Source: Cymbomonas tetramitiformis (Eukaryota; Chlorophyta; Pyramimonadophyceae; Pyramimonadales; Pyramimonadaceae). Taken from it: a stretch of 64,000 nt of DNA. The DNA is taken from NCBI GenBank assembly GCA_001247695.2, contig LGRX02035283.1, forward strand, positions 22,116-86,115, in the 5' to 3' direction. The notes beneath the pieces are model-generated. The model was not told where the DNA came from and searched no databases. It was given only the letters and a program-made list of their open reading frames with translations. Position numbers and translations under genes: made by a program. Below, piece after piece: positions 35,446-46,815 of the stretch (position 1 is its first letter; every line of letters starts with the position of its first letter).

Positions 35446-35535
35446 TAGTTATAGCTGCCACGTCAGACGTATATGCTCTGGACTGCGCCTCCGACACAGT
35501 TCAGAGCATATAGTCTGACGTGGCAGCTATAACTA
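35446..35535. repeat. Long hairpin (about 35-bp arms)
   Basis: TAGTTATAGCTGCCACGTCA... (35446-35481) pairs with ...TGACGTGGCAGCTATAACTA (35501-35535) around a 20-base loop. It could form a cruciform or a hairpin RNA. Confidence 0.8.
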
Positions 35536-35684
35536 GCTTGTCGCTCGCTCGTCTTCGACTGATCCTACGGTCGCACTGCTCGCTCAGACCCGAATGCTAT
35601 TTCTTGCCAAGTCACTATCATAACTTTTGAGCTCTGTTTCCAAATCCTTGATACTGTTCGACATTTTGCTCTCTCCTCCCGAAA

Positions 35685-35943
35685 TGCTGAAATCTGTATA
35701 GGCAGCCCTGACCGGGAGTCCCGGTGCAGGCCCCTATGACAGATTCCTAGGTAGCCAACACTGGACCGTGACTGATCCGTAAGCCTGTGCTGTGACACAC
35801 CGAGTGTCACAGGTAGCTAGACTCGAGACCGTTCCGACTCCGTGACCGTTCCGGGTATATCTAGCTTAGGGTTTATTTCTTATAAGAGTTTATCTATATC
35901 GGTTCACTGACTGTCTGATATCTTGAACCGGGATATTCCAGTA
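35685..35943 (+). mobile_element. Solo LTR (259 bp) with 5-bp target duplication CGAAA
   Basis: It is homologous to the LTR at 14191-14450 end to end. CGAAA occurs at 35680-35684 and 35944-35948. No internal element sequence is present, so it is a solo LTR left by recombination. Confidence 0.87.
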
Positions 35944-36539
35944 CGAAATTTGGAAACGAAGCGACAGCATCGAGCATTTGGAAACAGCATCGAGCAGCCC
36001 GCGGCAGCCCGCGACAGCCCGCGACAGCCGATTCAGTCGCGTTTTTTGCGCGGTTCGGCACGATTGTTCTCTTTTGGCGACCTTTCGTATGAATCGGCTC
36101 CCATAAGCTTCCCTCGTGCGAAGGTGGGATAAGTCGAATGGCGTTCCCGCGGTGGTAGGGGCGGGGTTGCGGAGGGAACACTATCCTTCCTACCTGACGC
36201 TTTTTGGCAGGGCCCTTACCATGTGCACCCACTATCGGGAAAGCCAATCAGAACATGCCAGCTCAAAGATGCCATTGCAATACGACTTTTGTAAGTGCAC
36301 AAATGGCAAATCACCATTGGTCGATGACGAGCGAGCGACAATGCCCATGGGCGCAGAGTCAGGACGCGGACGTGGTGATGGAGAGAAATGTGGTGAGCAC
36401 AAAATTTCTGAGAGATAAACACAGTCATCAGTGACACAGCCGGAGCAACCTGCGCAAACGACACAAAGTGAGCACTTCAAATTTGTCGCACCGGTTATTT
36501 TATTTGTCGCACCGTGCGACAAACTGGAATTATACCGTG

Positions 36540-36611
36540 CGACAGAAATGAGCGTGGCGCTCATATCTGTCGCAGGTGCGACAGTCATGAGCGCCACGCT
36601 CATTTCTGTCG
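36540..36611. repeat. Perfect 25-bp inverted repeat
   Basis: CGACAGAAATGAGCGTGGCG... at 36540-36564 is the exact complement of 36587-36611. Related GTGCGAC words occur nearby (36488-36520) and at 43870-43925 and 45170-45215. Confidence 0.8.
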
Positions 36612-37783
36612 TGAAAATTCACAGAAAATTTTCAGATGCCCTGATTTACATGGACAGAAAACAGACAGGATAACAAATTATGAAAATAGATCGGGCATAA
36701 ATCTGATGACAGAAATATCTGATTGTGCAATTTTAAAGATAAAAAAGGGACAACATTCACAATACAAAGGAAAGCATGCAACAATAACATATTCAGTGGC
36801 AAGCATATTCAGTGGCAAGCATATTCAGTGGCAAGCACCTTCGTGTTACAAATCAATAACATATTGTACAACAGCCAAGACTATTGCTACACGCAGTATC
36901 AGTTCACGGGTTAAGCTACGTCACACTACTTGCAAGCTTCTGCAGCCCGTTTTTTACTCATGGTCTTCGGCTTGTTATGGGGAAAGGCGCGTTCCATCAT
37001 CCCAAAGATGTCAAGACAATCACGGAGGTGGTAAGCCGCCAAGATGTGCGGGCAACACTTGCAATACCAAAACCACTTGCAGGAACATGCGTCTCCATTG
37101 ACAGGATCGGTGGGATCGTCCACGTTGAATGTCAACTCCACGATGTCATCTGAGTACTTTCTCACCAAGTCCAAGCTGTGAAAAAAGTTGTGGGGATTCT
37201 CTCCGCGGATCAAGAGACGAAACTTGCTCACACGAAGCTCGGTCACAGCTTTACCGGTTGCGGTCAAGTTCATGTAAATGAAGTCGAACCCATGGATGCG
37301 AGAGGGATATAGGTAGAAGTTGCAAGGGTCATCCTCGGACTCCACAGACATAAGCTCACACGCAAGCTTCAAGAAAACAATCGGGTAGGTCGGAAGGGAG
37401 TGGGCGAATGTGTCTCTGTTTTTGAAGGCGCGGTTCCTCAACAACACAGGGACGGTTTTCTCCAACACAACGAGGTGGGTGGCGTGTCGATCGGCCAAAC
37501 GGTGGTCCTCGCGATGCCCACGCTCGTCCGATTGCATGGAGGCCACGATACCCGGAATGGTGCTCGCACCGCGAAAGAACATGATATGCTCCCCATGAGT
37601 AAAGTTGCGGACCGCATTGACAAAGGCTTGGAGTCCGAGACCTTCCCACTCACGCTTGGCGATGTCCGCAATGAGCTTCCGCATCTCGAGGGTGAAGGCG
37701 TCCTCAAGAAGATGTCGGTCATTGATGATCTGTTCCTTCAACTCCGTAGGAACATGCCTGTTTACCAAACATATATACATAAG

Positions 37784-39513
37784 TGCCTATTCTACGAAGG
37801 GTGGGTATACCCACCGTAAGAGGTGCTTACGGTGGGTATACCCACCTGAAGGGTATCAATAATTACCGATGATTGGCTGCGAATCACGGCATGTCACCAG
37901 TGACCAACTTGTTCTAGACACTCCCGTGAATCTCTATGGAGCCTCCACATGCGCCAGAAATGACTAGATAACGGGCCAAACGAACCCAAATACCCAAACC
38001 CTAATATCATCGGAATGCACTGTGTATATAGTATATTTGGTGTGCATAGTTGGCTACTGCCCCGGGGTCCTTATCATAGGACCCAAATTGCGTTGGGTCC
38101 TTTCACAAGGACCACTTTTTCACGATTTTTTTGCATCTTCTTGAGATAAATTGAGGCAACCGCCAATAAGGTAGACTAATTATGACCCAACCTAACTTAT
38201 CCTATGGCTGCTTGGCATATATCCGATGTGGCGTGCGTCTATTGGTAGCATAACTGCTAGTAACCCTGAAATTTTCAACGTTGTAGTTTTTCAAATGTTT
38301 GAAAACGAGGTATGTAGCTCTTGATTTTTTCACAAACGGAATTTTGAAGCACACGGCGCCGACGCTATGCAATATTGGTGGCACATACCATGGCCGATGA
38401 TCGGTGGATGTTTGTGCCCGGTGGCATCCCATTTCACGCCGTTATAGGTGTCACAATCCACATATCCCGCCATTTCCTAGGCAAATATTAGGAAATATAT
38501 GGGCTAATTTTGGCATGGAACAATGTCGGAGATGTGACATTGACTGCGCACATGACGCCTGCAAGCTATCGCCGCATTGCAGTCTTCATATATACACACT
38601 AACGTAATTTTTAAGCCCTCTATATACCCAGAATGGACCATAACATGGTGCATATGCACAGTCATACAAGACGAAAGGCGACATTTTGGGCAGTCGATTT
38701 AGTGTAATTTTTAACTTGGGTCATTTTTGCTGCTTCAACCGATATTTTGAGGGTCAAGATGACCTCGGATGAAAGTTTTGACAAGACACTGCAGAAAGAG
38801 CAGCTCGAGAACTTGATAACATGGGTCCTGCAATTTTCATAGCACCTTCGAGCAAGCAAATAAAAAATGGGTCCTTGTGAAAGGACCCGCCATTTTAATT
38901 ATTTTTGAGGGGAAACACATATCCAAAGTAACCGCCGCAACCAAGGACATAAATGCAATCACTATGCATTCTCACTTAAAAATAAATTAATTGGGCTCAT
39001 AAATACTCGACGAAAGCGGTCAAAATATGACTATATTCAATTATTATGCATGGTACGAGCATTATGCGTGGGTCCTTGTGATAGGACCCAAGCTCGGGGC
39101 AGTAGCCATAGTACCTGATTTTGAATGTGCAAGTGTCGGAGGTCTGCGAGGTGGCAGCACATATTGTACCAAAAAGTACGTCGGTTATATACCAAAATCA
39201 AAGTACATATCGAAAAAATAAGTATATTGATGTTATACCAAGCTGCAGAAGTCTGCAAATAGAGTTGAATGGGTATACCCACCGTAAGCGAAGTTTTCTA
39301 CCCACCGTTATTTCCCCAACTTCAAGGTTGTGTAATGTGCCCAAAACTTATCGGAGTCGTGTAAATTATTAAGTTTTCCGTCCTTTAATCAACCTCTTGG
39401 GTCACAGAAAATCCATATGTTTAACCCCCGCAACCTACTTGTGCGGTCGGTACGAGCTTGCAAAGTTTGGCGTTACGGTGGGTATACCCACCGTAATATT
39501 TTTAGAATAGGCA
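37784..39513. mobile_element. TIR element in the last MULE intron, 4-bp target duplication TAAG
   Basis: Outer ends are TGCCTATTCTA and its complement. TAAG flanks it at 37780-37783 and 39514-39517. GGGTATACCCACCGTAA palindromes sit just inside both ends. A second element (38051-39108) is nested within it, so its own length is about 670 bp. It lies wholly in the intron between exons 5 and 6. Confidence 0.78.
38051..39108. mobile_element. Nested TIR element (1058 bp), 4-bp target duplication TAGT
   Basis: Ends are TGGCTACTGCCCC and GGGGCAGTAGCCA, followed inward by copies of GGGTCCTTNTNANAGGACCC. TAGT is at 38047-38050 and 39109-39112. Bases 38746-38815 resemble the interior of the 673-bp family (GAGGGTCAAGATGACCTCGG). 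No protein is encoded. Confidence 0.78.
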
Positions 39514-40223
39514 TAAGAGCAATAATAATCCGTAAAACATGTTGCAGGCGTGAAAACACTACGTCACAGAGGTGGAAAGATCACTCGGAGCTAAATAGCA
39601 TAATGCCCACAGACTTTTTTATCCCGAGAAATCTTTCCCCAAAAAGACATATACAAAAGAGCAATAATAAACAGCAAACATGTTCAAGGAAAGGCTATCA
39701 CTATCAAGTTTGGAATACACAGCGATTGGGTGGGTGGGTGGGTGGGGGGGGATACGTACAAGAGGACTTTCTCGAGGTACTTCCGACGCACGTGTTCAAC
39801 ATCTCGGATGGACAATACCATGTCGAGGCCACCAGGTTTGTCGATCTGATTTGCAGCCGCCGTCAAAGCTCGCATGTTATCGCCACAAACGATGGATATT
39901 GGGAGGTTGATGCCAAAAGCGACGTTGGCGTACTTGATCAGGGCGCGCAACCCGACCAAGTATGAAAAGATGGACTCGCTCTTAGCGATCACGTAGAGGA
40001 ATAAGTAGAAAGACTGATGGGGACAATTTCTCTTGTCAGTGATGACCTTCCAAAGGTGGGGTTTCTCAAAGTTGACGCCATCGGTGCCCAAGTCGATGAG
40101 GATGTACTCGCCTTGCTGTTTTCCAAAGGAGACGTCGCCCTTGACAGTGAAGATGTTGTGATCCGCGTGGGAAGAATGCTCCCGTTGAATGTTCTCCCCC
40201 AATATTAAGTTGGTCATGGCAAT

Positions 40224-40896
40224 TGTCTATTACCCGCTGGTTGGGTGGGCCCAACTTAAGAGCCATTTAGGTTGGGTGCACCCAACTTACCCTTTGGTGG
40301 GATTATTGGGAGTTGTCGGTACCGGATCCTGGTTTTTATTAGCTCAAAATGACGGGGAAGATGTCCTCTTTTACACACGCATCTACACTATTGAGCGAAT
40401 CAAACTTATCCGTGAGCAATTTTGGGGAGTATGCGAGGGGGTAGGGAAAATTGTGACATTTCCAAGTGATTTTGGGGTTTTACCTACCCATGCTACTTCA
40501 ACCGAGGTTTTGAGGGTCAAGATGAACTCGGATGAAACTTTTGACAAGACACTGCAGAAAGAGCAACTCGAGAACTTGACGACACAGGTCTCCGAATTTT
40601 CAAAGGACCTTCGAGTGTCACGGGGAGTCCCTTATATTACCCGCGTTCTTAGGTATTGTGCACCCAACCTAAGAGAAATCCGGAATATTTCATCACATAC
40701 CCTATTGATACGGTCCCATTATACCCCGCAGATTGCGATCACAGAGGTGTGATGCATATCCATTGTTCAAAGGGAACATAGTAGGCCATGGCCTAGCCTT
40801 GCTTTGGCACTATAAGTCCGATATTCGAGGAGTTATTGACGTTTGAAAAAGGGTTCTTAGGTTGGGTGCACCCAACTTAGTGGTGGGTAATAGACA
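40224..40896. mobile_element. 673-bp TIR element, copy 1, inserted in MULE exon 5 (duplication CAAT)
   Basis: TIRs begin TGTCTATTACCC and contain GTTGGGTGCACCCAACTTA-type palindromes. CAAT is at 40220-40223 and 40897-40900. Removing it and one CAAT restores the transposase reading frame. The element has no transposase of its own. Confidence 0.85.
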
Positions 40897-41617
40897 CAAT
40901 GGCAGGACCATAACGGTCGCACCTGTTAAAAATGAAATAAAGGGCAAGAGGCAAAATATATTAGTTTATCAAAAAACAAATCACAATTGAAAAACACTAC
41001 GTCACAGAGGTGGAAAGATCACTCGGAACTAACCCCCGGAAACTCTGCGCCCCGTTCCGGAGCTGACCAAAGCCCGACCAAGGCGGGGCTTCTGCCAAGT
41101 ACAAGCATGCGTCTGACACGGCGAACCGAGGCGACATGGCTTACAGTACTTATAGCATAATGCCCACAGACTTTTTATCCCGAGAAATCTTTCCCCAAAA
41201 AGACAATACAAGGAAATAAACAAACATCTGAAGGCAAGAAGCATTACGTAGGACACCACGAATGGATAGGTGTTGTCAGAAGTACTCGTGGCTCGAATAA
41301 CATGGGCAATCATGGCAGCAGGTGCTAAAATCTGTATAGATGTTGCAAGACATAATAGGCGGACCGGGTGTACCGTTCGTAGCTGACGACAAAAGCTTCG
41401 CAACGGTCACGTTCCGACGCCCAGGCATCAAACTCAGAGCGCTCGGAGGGCATAGAGTGTTTTTCAACCCAAGCGTTCAAACCGGCAACGGTGTCGACTT
41501 CTGCAAAACAGCAGGATACAAAAACGTAAGTACTGAAGTAATAGATGATAGCAAACTAAAATGTGCGTATTGCACAACGTGCGGTCCACGAAAAAGTGAC
41601 CGGATTACATTCGAAAA

Positions 41618-42290
41618 TGTCCATTACCCGGAGGTTGGGTGTGCCCAACTTAAGAGCCATTTAAGTTGGGTGCACCCAACTTACCCTTTGGTGGGATTAT
41701 TGGGAGTTGTCGTTACCGGATTCTGGTTTTATTAGCTCAAAATGACGGGGAAGATGTCCTCTTTTACACACGCATCTACACTATTGAGTGAATCAAGCTT
41801 ATCCGTGAGCAATTTTGGGAAGTATGCGAGGGGTAGGAAAAGTTGTAAAATTTCCAAGTGATTTTGGGGTTTTACCTACCCATGCTACTTCAACCGAGGT
41901 TTTGAGGGTCAAGATATGACCTCGGATGAAACTTTTGACAAGACACTGCAGAAAGAGCAACTCGAGAACTTGATGACATAGGTCTCCGAATTTCCAAAGG
42001 ACCTTCGAGTGCCACGGGGAGTCCCTTATTTTGCCCAAGTTCTTAGGTATTGTGCACCCAACCTAAGAGAAATCCGGATTATTTCAGCACATATCCTATT
42101 GAAACGGCCTCATTATATCCCGCAATCTTGGATTATAGAGGTATAATGCATACCCATTGTTCAAAGGGAACATAGTAGCCCATGGCCTAGCATTGTTTTG
42201 GCACTATAAGTCGGATATTCGAGGGGTTATTGACGTTTGAAAAAGGGTTCTTAGGTTGGGTGCACCCAACTTAGTGTCGGGTAATAGACA
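41618..42290. mobile_element. 673-bp TIR element, copy 2, in MULE intron 3 (duplication AAAA)
   Basis: It has the same length and high similarity to copy 1 (40224-40896). AAAA lies at 41614-41617 and 42291-42294. It ends 37 bases from the donor site of exon 3. Confidence 0.83.
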
Positions 42291-43297
42291 AAAACAATAG
42301 AGATTCGTCATAGAGAAGGGGTCTCACCGCAGGTCGAATCTTTGAGGCGACCCACGAAGTTTTGAACTTGCTTTAAGGTAGGCAGTTCTTGCTTAGATTT
42401 CTCGGTGCCATCCCAGTGTTTTTGAAGTAGGTCATTCAGTGCTACTGCTGGTTGCCCACGGCGAGCTGCAGCAAGTTCGGTCAACGCTGCGCGGAATCTA
42501 ACTGGGACACCAGTTTCGGGAGCCGCGGAAAAACATTCAGCGTGAAGGAAGCCGTTATGGAACACCTCCCAGAGGCGTGTCTGAGCGCTGTAAACGTATT
42601 TTTCGGCATATGGACAGGCTAACCCTTCGTGGGTGGCGTGGGTGTTACACCCGTAGGTCCGGGAGTTTTCAGACTGGGTGATTCGCCGCATGCGGATGCC
42701 AGTTCCTTCGACGAAAGTACGATGTTCCTTGAAGGAAGCGAAGGCCACGCGCTCCGCGATGCGGGTCCATACAGCCTTCGTTTTTGCCTGAAAGACACAC
42801 ACGTAACGACAGTGAGTATTGATAGCAAGAGCAAGTTTAAGGCAGGAGGTCAATTACGGGCAATGCACGGAGAGGCAAAATGGGAGTGGAAGGAAGGAAC
42901 CAACCTTCTTGGAAGCAGGGCTTGAAGAAGGGGACTTGGAGGTGGCAACATTGTTACATGGGACTTCTTGCAAGGGGCGGCGAACTTCCGAGGCAACTGG
43001 AGATGTGCAGCGATCCGCAACGGTCGGGGCGAAAGCAGGACGAATTCTGGAAGATCCATCAACCTACGCCACATAACAGAAATAACGGTCAGGAACTAAA
43101 TTGAAGAAGTCAACGGGAAGGGGTGGTTATGAGACCTCTAGATTAACATCGAACCATTCCTCAACGATGTCAAACGCCTTCATTGCCGGGTCGACAGAAG
43201 GTTGCGAGCAGGCCAAATTGACAGGAGCTTGAGAGCAATACAATTGCACAGCGCGCAAGGTGCGCTGGTGCAAAGGGGTGGCGTTTTCGCTGCTCAT

Positions 43298-43677
43298 TGT
43301 ATGCGGGACCGGCGCTGGAACTTTAAAAAACACTGAGCTCAAGGAAGAGAACTTACCTTAAGTACACATTCCTCAGAAGCCGGCGGGTGAGGTGATTTCT
43401 TTGCCAGAGAAACCGTGGCCAGCTAAGAAACGTCCCATGGAAGCCGCGACGGACGCCCGGAGTGCCAGCAAAGCGCATGCGGACAGGATATTTGGGACAA
43501 CGTGGGGCAACATTTGAGCTGGCGGAGGGCAGGGGGCGGCGGGCTCATCGTGTTGGATTAGAATTGGCCCGTCAAAAAATCCGCTAGATATTCACGCAAG
43601 CGACCTTCTCTGTAAAACGTTTGGGACGAATTTAGCTGCGCTGGCAGAGAGTGGGTGGCGGCTTAAGCTGATTTCGG
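43298..43677. other. Upstream side of the MULE gene
   Basis: No further gene is established. On the minus strand a good donor (AAG then GTAAGT, near 43356) suggests an untranslated or additional first exon, but it does not join exon 1 in frame. No TIR of the MULE was found. Confidence 0.4.
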
Positions 43678-45215
43678 GGAATGAGCTTTTGGGAAGGAAC
43701 TAGAAACTTGGACTTTTCGAAATTAGATGGGAGCTGGTCGCAACGCAGGGCCGCAGCGCAGGGTGCTCGAGTACGTATCGCGTCGCTGATTGGCGATACG
43801 ACGGAGGTACGTCATTGTCGGTTACTACCGATCGGCCGAGACAATCCGGGAAGCGTCGTTAATATAAATGAATCTTTTGCGACACGACAAATAAAATAAC
43901 CCGTGCGACACAAATGAGGGGTTATTTCGGGGAATGAGCTTTTGGGAAGGAACTAGAAACTTGGACTTTTCGAAATTAGATGGGAGCTGGTCGCAACGCA
44001 GGGCCGCAGCGCAGGGTGCTCGAGTACGTATCGCGTCGCTGATTGGCGATACGACGGAGGTACGTCATTGTCGGTTACTACCGATCGGCCGAGACAATCC
44101 GGGGTGGTACTCCTGAGATCGGTAAACCTGTTATTAGAGCAGTTTTGCGACAAATTCATAATTGTAAATTCTGCATATCTTCGGGGTAAAATATGGAATT
44201 GTTACCCGTGACTCTCGTTGTCGGTTACGACCGAACGGTCGAAACAATCCGGGGTAGGACTGCTGAGATCGGCAAACCTGTTATTAGAGCAGTTTTGCGA
44301 CAAATTCATAATTGTAAATTCCGCATATCTTCGGGGTGAAATATGGAATTGTTACCCGTGTCTCTCGTTGTCGGTTACGACCGAACGGTCGAAACAATCC
44401 GGGGTAGGACTGCTGAGATCGGTAAACCTGTTATTAGAGCAGTTTTGCGACAAATTCATAATTGTAAATTCCGCATATCTTCGGGGTAAAATATGGAATT
44501 GTTACCCGTGTCTCTCGTTGTCGGTTACGAACGATCGGTCTAAAGAATCCGGGGTAGGACTGCTGAGATGCTATCGTATCATGATTGGCCGGTAAAGCGC
44601 GAGCGCTCGACACAATCATGGTAGGACTGCTGACATGGATGAAAAACAGCATATATATCTTCGTGGTATAATTTTGAATTGTTAAACGTGTTTCTCGTTG
44701 TCGGTTACGAACGATCGGTCGAAAGAATCCGGGGTAGGACTGCTGAGATGCTATCGTATCATGATTGGCCGGTAAAGCGCGAGCGCTCGACACAATCATG
44801 GTAGGATTGCTGACATGGATGAAAAACAGCATATATATCTTCGTGGTATAATTTTGAATTGTTAAACGTTTCTCTCGTTGTCGGTTACGACCGATCGGTC
44901 GAAAGAATCCGGGGTAGGACTGCTGAGATGCTATCGTATCATGATTGGCCGGTAAAGCGCGAGCGCTCGACACAATCCGGGGTAGGACTGCTGACATGGG
45001 CAGAAAATTTTTGGAAAATTTCCAACGGCATAATTTTTGAGGGACAGCTCCTGCGGTGTGGCCTGTTGATGTCACTTTTTTCCAGGAAACCTGTTTCGCT
45101 CCTTTAAGGGAAACGAAATGAAAAACAACATATTTCTAAAAAAGCTGCGAAGCGTCGTTAATATAAACGAATCTTTTGCGACACGACAAATAAAATAACC
45201 CGTGCGACACAAATG
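43678..45215. repeat. Complex tandem array (about 250-, 150- and 180-bp units)
   Basis: A ~250-bp unit starting GGGAATGAGCTTTTGGGAAG occurs at 43678 and 43931. From about 44065 a 150-bp unit (TTGTCGGTTACGACCGAACG...) repeats, then 180-bp derivatives start at 44518, 44698 and 44878. GACACGACAAATAAAATAAC occurs near 43879 and near 45180, on both sides of the array. Open frames of 125 and 213 codons reflect the repeat. Confidence 0.88.
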
Positions 45216-45404
45216 AGGGGCTACCCAAACGAGGGGAAATGAAAAGTGAGGTCAAACCGCCCGATTCAATGTTAAAGGATCGGATTTGAACTTTTCAAAT
45301 CCAGAATTTAAATCCTGGCCGCTGAAATTACAATCGAGCGCGATTCGATGGGAGGATGTGACGTTAGCTGACGCGCCGTCATATTTATTTTTTGAAATGC
45401 GAAG

Positions 45405-45540
45405 ATCTAAGCCGTACGCTGACGCATCGGCTGCATCCAGCGGGCGCTAACGCGCCCTGCCGGAAAAACAGATCTGAGCCGTACGCTGACGCGTCGGCTC
45501 CATCCGCCGGTCGCGCTGACGCGCCCGGCAAAAAAACCCA
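45405..45540. repeat. Two-copy tandem repeat rich in GCTGACGCG
   Basis: Two ~73-bp copies with AGATCTNAGCCGTACGCTGACGC and a GGGCGC-GCGCCC palindrome. A similar stretch occurs at 50370-50415. Confidence 0.7.
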
Positions 45541-45599
45541 AAGGAGGAAACCAATATTTACAGCTAGGGTGACGTGGCAAACGAGCCATTTCCAATATT

Positions 45600-45965
45600 G
45601 AAATGCCGTGTTGCCGACGTGGCATGACGTGGCTCTCACATGCTCCCTTGGATTAAACCTCAACTGAGTGTGTCACAAATATATCGTGTCGCTGCCGCTC
45701 CCTCAGGTGATATTGGGGCTAATTAGCACCTCTTCATACTATATATTTATGACACATCGGGTTTGGACCAATGAAAACGTGCCACGCATGCAGCAATTCT
45801 GAGCTATATTTGTGATGAAATGCTGATGTGGAAGTAAGGCGGCCACGTGTTCAGAATATTCCATGAATGGATTGGTCAAGTGCATTGACGTGTTCCCAAT
45901 GTTCGGAAGATTCCATTGAGCACCAATATTCAGAATATTGGGGCCATACAGCCCCAATATTCAAA
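45600..45965. repeat. Interspersed repeat with CCAATATT hairpins
   Basis: The segment GACGTGGCTCTCACATG...CTAATTAGCACCTCTTCAT recurs at 50643-50775 and in part at 51105-51170. The end (45925-45962) is a palindrome around CCAATATTCAGAATATTGG. No coding capacity. Confidence 0.7.
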
Positions 45966-46217
45966 TGAAATATTACGAATTTGGGAAAATGCCAATGCCC
46001 TCTGACCCAGCCCTGAACACGTGGCATTGACGACTTTGACCCGAAATTAGGTCAAAGCCGACAATGCCTGCGAAATGCTGTGCTGTGCTCTGCCTAAAAA
46101 TGTTCTAATGCGTGTCAGACAAATGCATTATGCAAACAGAACATACACGGCAAAAGCATGGCCGGGATCTCCGCGGTGCGCGGTGATGGGCGAGAAAAAC
46201 CCAAAGTCCCCGGATCC

Positions 46218-46428
46218 TGCTGGATGTGACACACCGACAGTCAAAATATGTCACTTGTCACTTCCTATAGTAGGCTGGGTGACCGTCACCAGTAGACGGG
46301 AAACACCCGTTAGTATTTATGTGTACCTCTTTTATCAATCTGAGACTTTTACCGTTCTGATATCGAAACCCTTAACTCAGGGTTTATTCTCCGTTATCCG
46401 ATATATACACCCGACTATATATCTGACA
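46218..46428 (+). repeat. 5' LTR of the gag-only element (211 bp)
   Basis: It contains three small hairpins: GGTGA-CCG-TCACC, ACGGG-AAACA-CCCGT and AAACCC...GGGTTT. It differs from the 3' LTR by only a few bases. Confidence 0.9.
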
Positions 46429-46815
46429 GGTTTGACCCCACTTACGTTTTATTTAGCCACCGCGACACCGCGAGGATGATTGGCTAAAGCCGGACGCTTG
46501 GGATGGAGTGAGGCGCTCCGCGCGTGGGAGTGCCGGCAGTCGCGGGTATGGCCTAAGTTTTGTGGGTTGATTTACGGCTAGCTGAAGGCCTTTGAGGACA
46601 TTTTTCTACGGGATTTAACGTTGGATTGGTTTACGCATCCTGGTTGGTCACCACACCGTTTCGTATCGGCCGCCATCTACCACACGACTTCTCGAAATTT
46701 CTGCTCTCTCACGGCAGCCGTATCGACGACCCACCACATTTCTTGGCCGCCCAAGACTACCGCATTTTTTCCCCACGTCTTCTTGCCTCACTCCACCCCT
46801 GTAGTCTTCTTCATC

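Larger units (their letters stand above)
36926..43297 (-). pseudogene. Mutator-like (MULE) transposase gene, six exons, disrupted by one TIR element
   Basis: Exons on the minus strand: 43297-43136, 43063-42905, 42787-42328, about 41501-41375, 40922-39760 and 37757-36926. Apart from exon 4 (weaker GTACAC donor) all have good GT/AG borders. Together, without the insert at 40224-40896, they make 742 codons in one frame including the stop. Exon 3 has a Cys/His-rich DNA-binding-like part (YGCNTHATHEGLACPY). Exon 5 looks like the MULE core: VKGDVSFGKQ (first Asp) and PISIVCGDNMRALTAAA (second Asp). Exon 6 carries a SWIM zinc finger, ACSCKWFWYCKCCPHILA, as in many MULE transposases. It would cut and paste elements with 8-11 bp target duplications. 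The 673-bp insert in exon 5 is the only clear break. Element termini were not found. Confidence 0.72.

Noticed and set aside
41029..41340. Extension of MULE exon 4 through ILAPAAMIAHVIRATSTSDN
   Set aside because: It needs a frameshift and lacks a usable donor; ending exon 4 at 41375 keeps the whole gene in frame.
44434..45075. 213-codon minus-strand ORF with repeated SARALPANHDTIASQQSYPGF
   Set aside because: The periodicity equals the 150/180-bp tandem DNA repeat; it is a translation of the array.
46218..46428. Hammerhead ribozyme (retrozyme) in the short LTRs
   Set aside because: CTGATATCGAAAC resembles core pieces, but the CUGAUGA core and stem II are missing.
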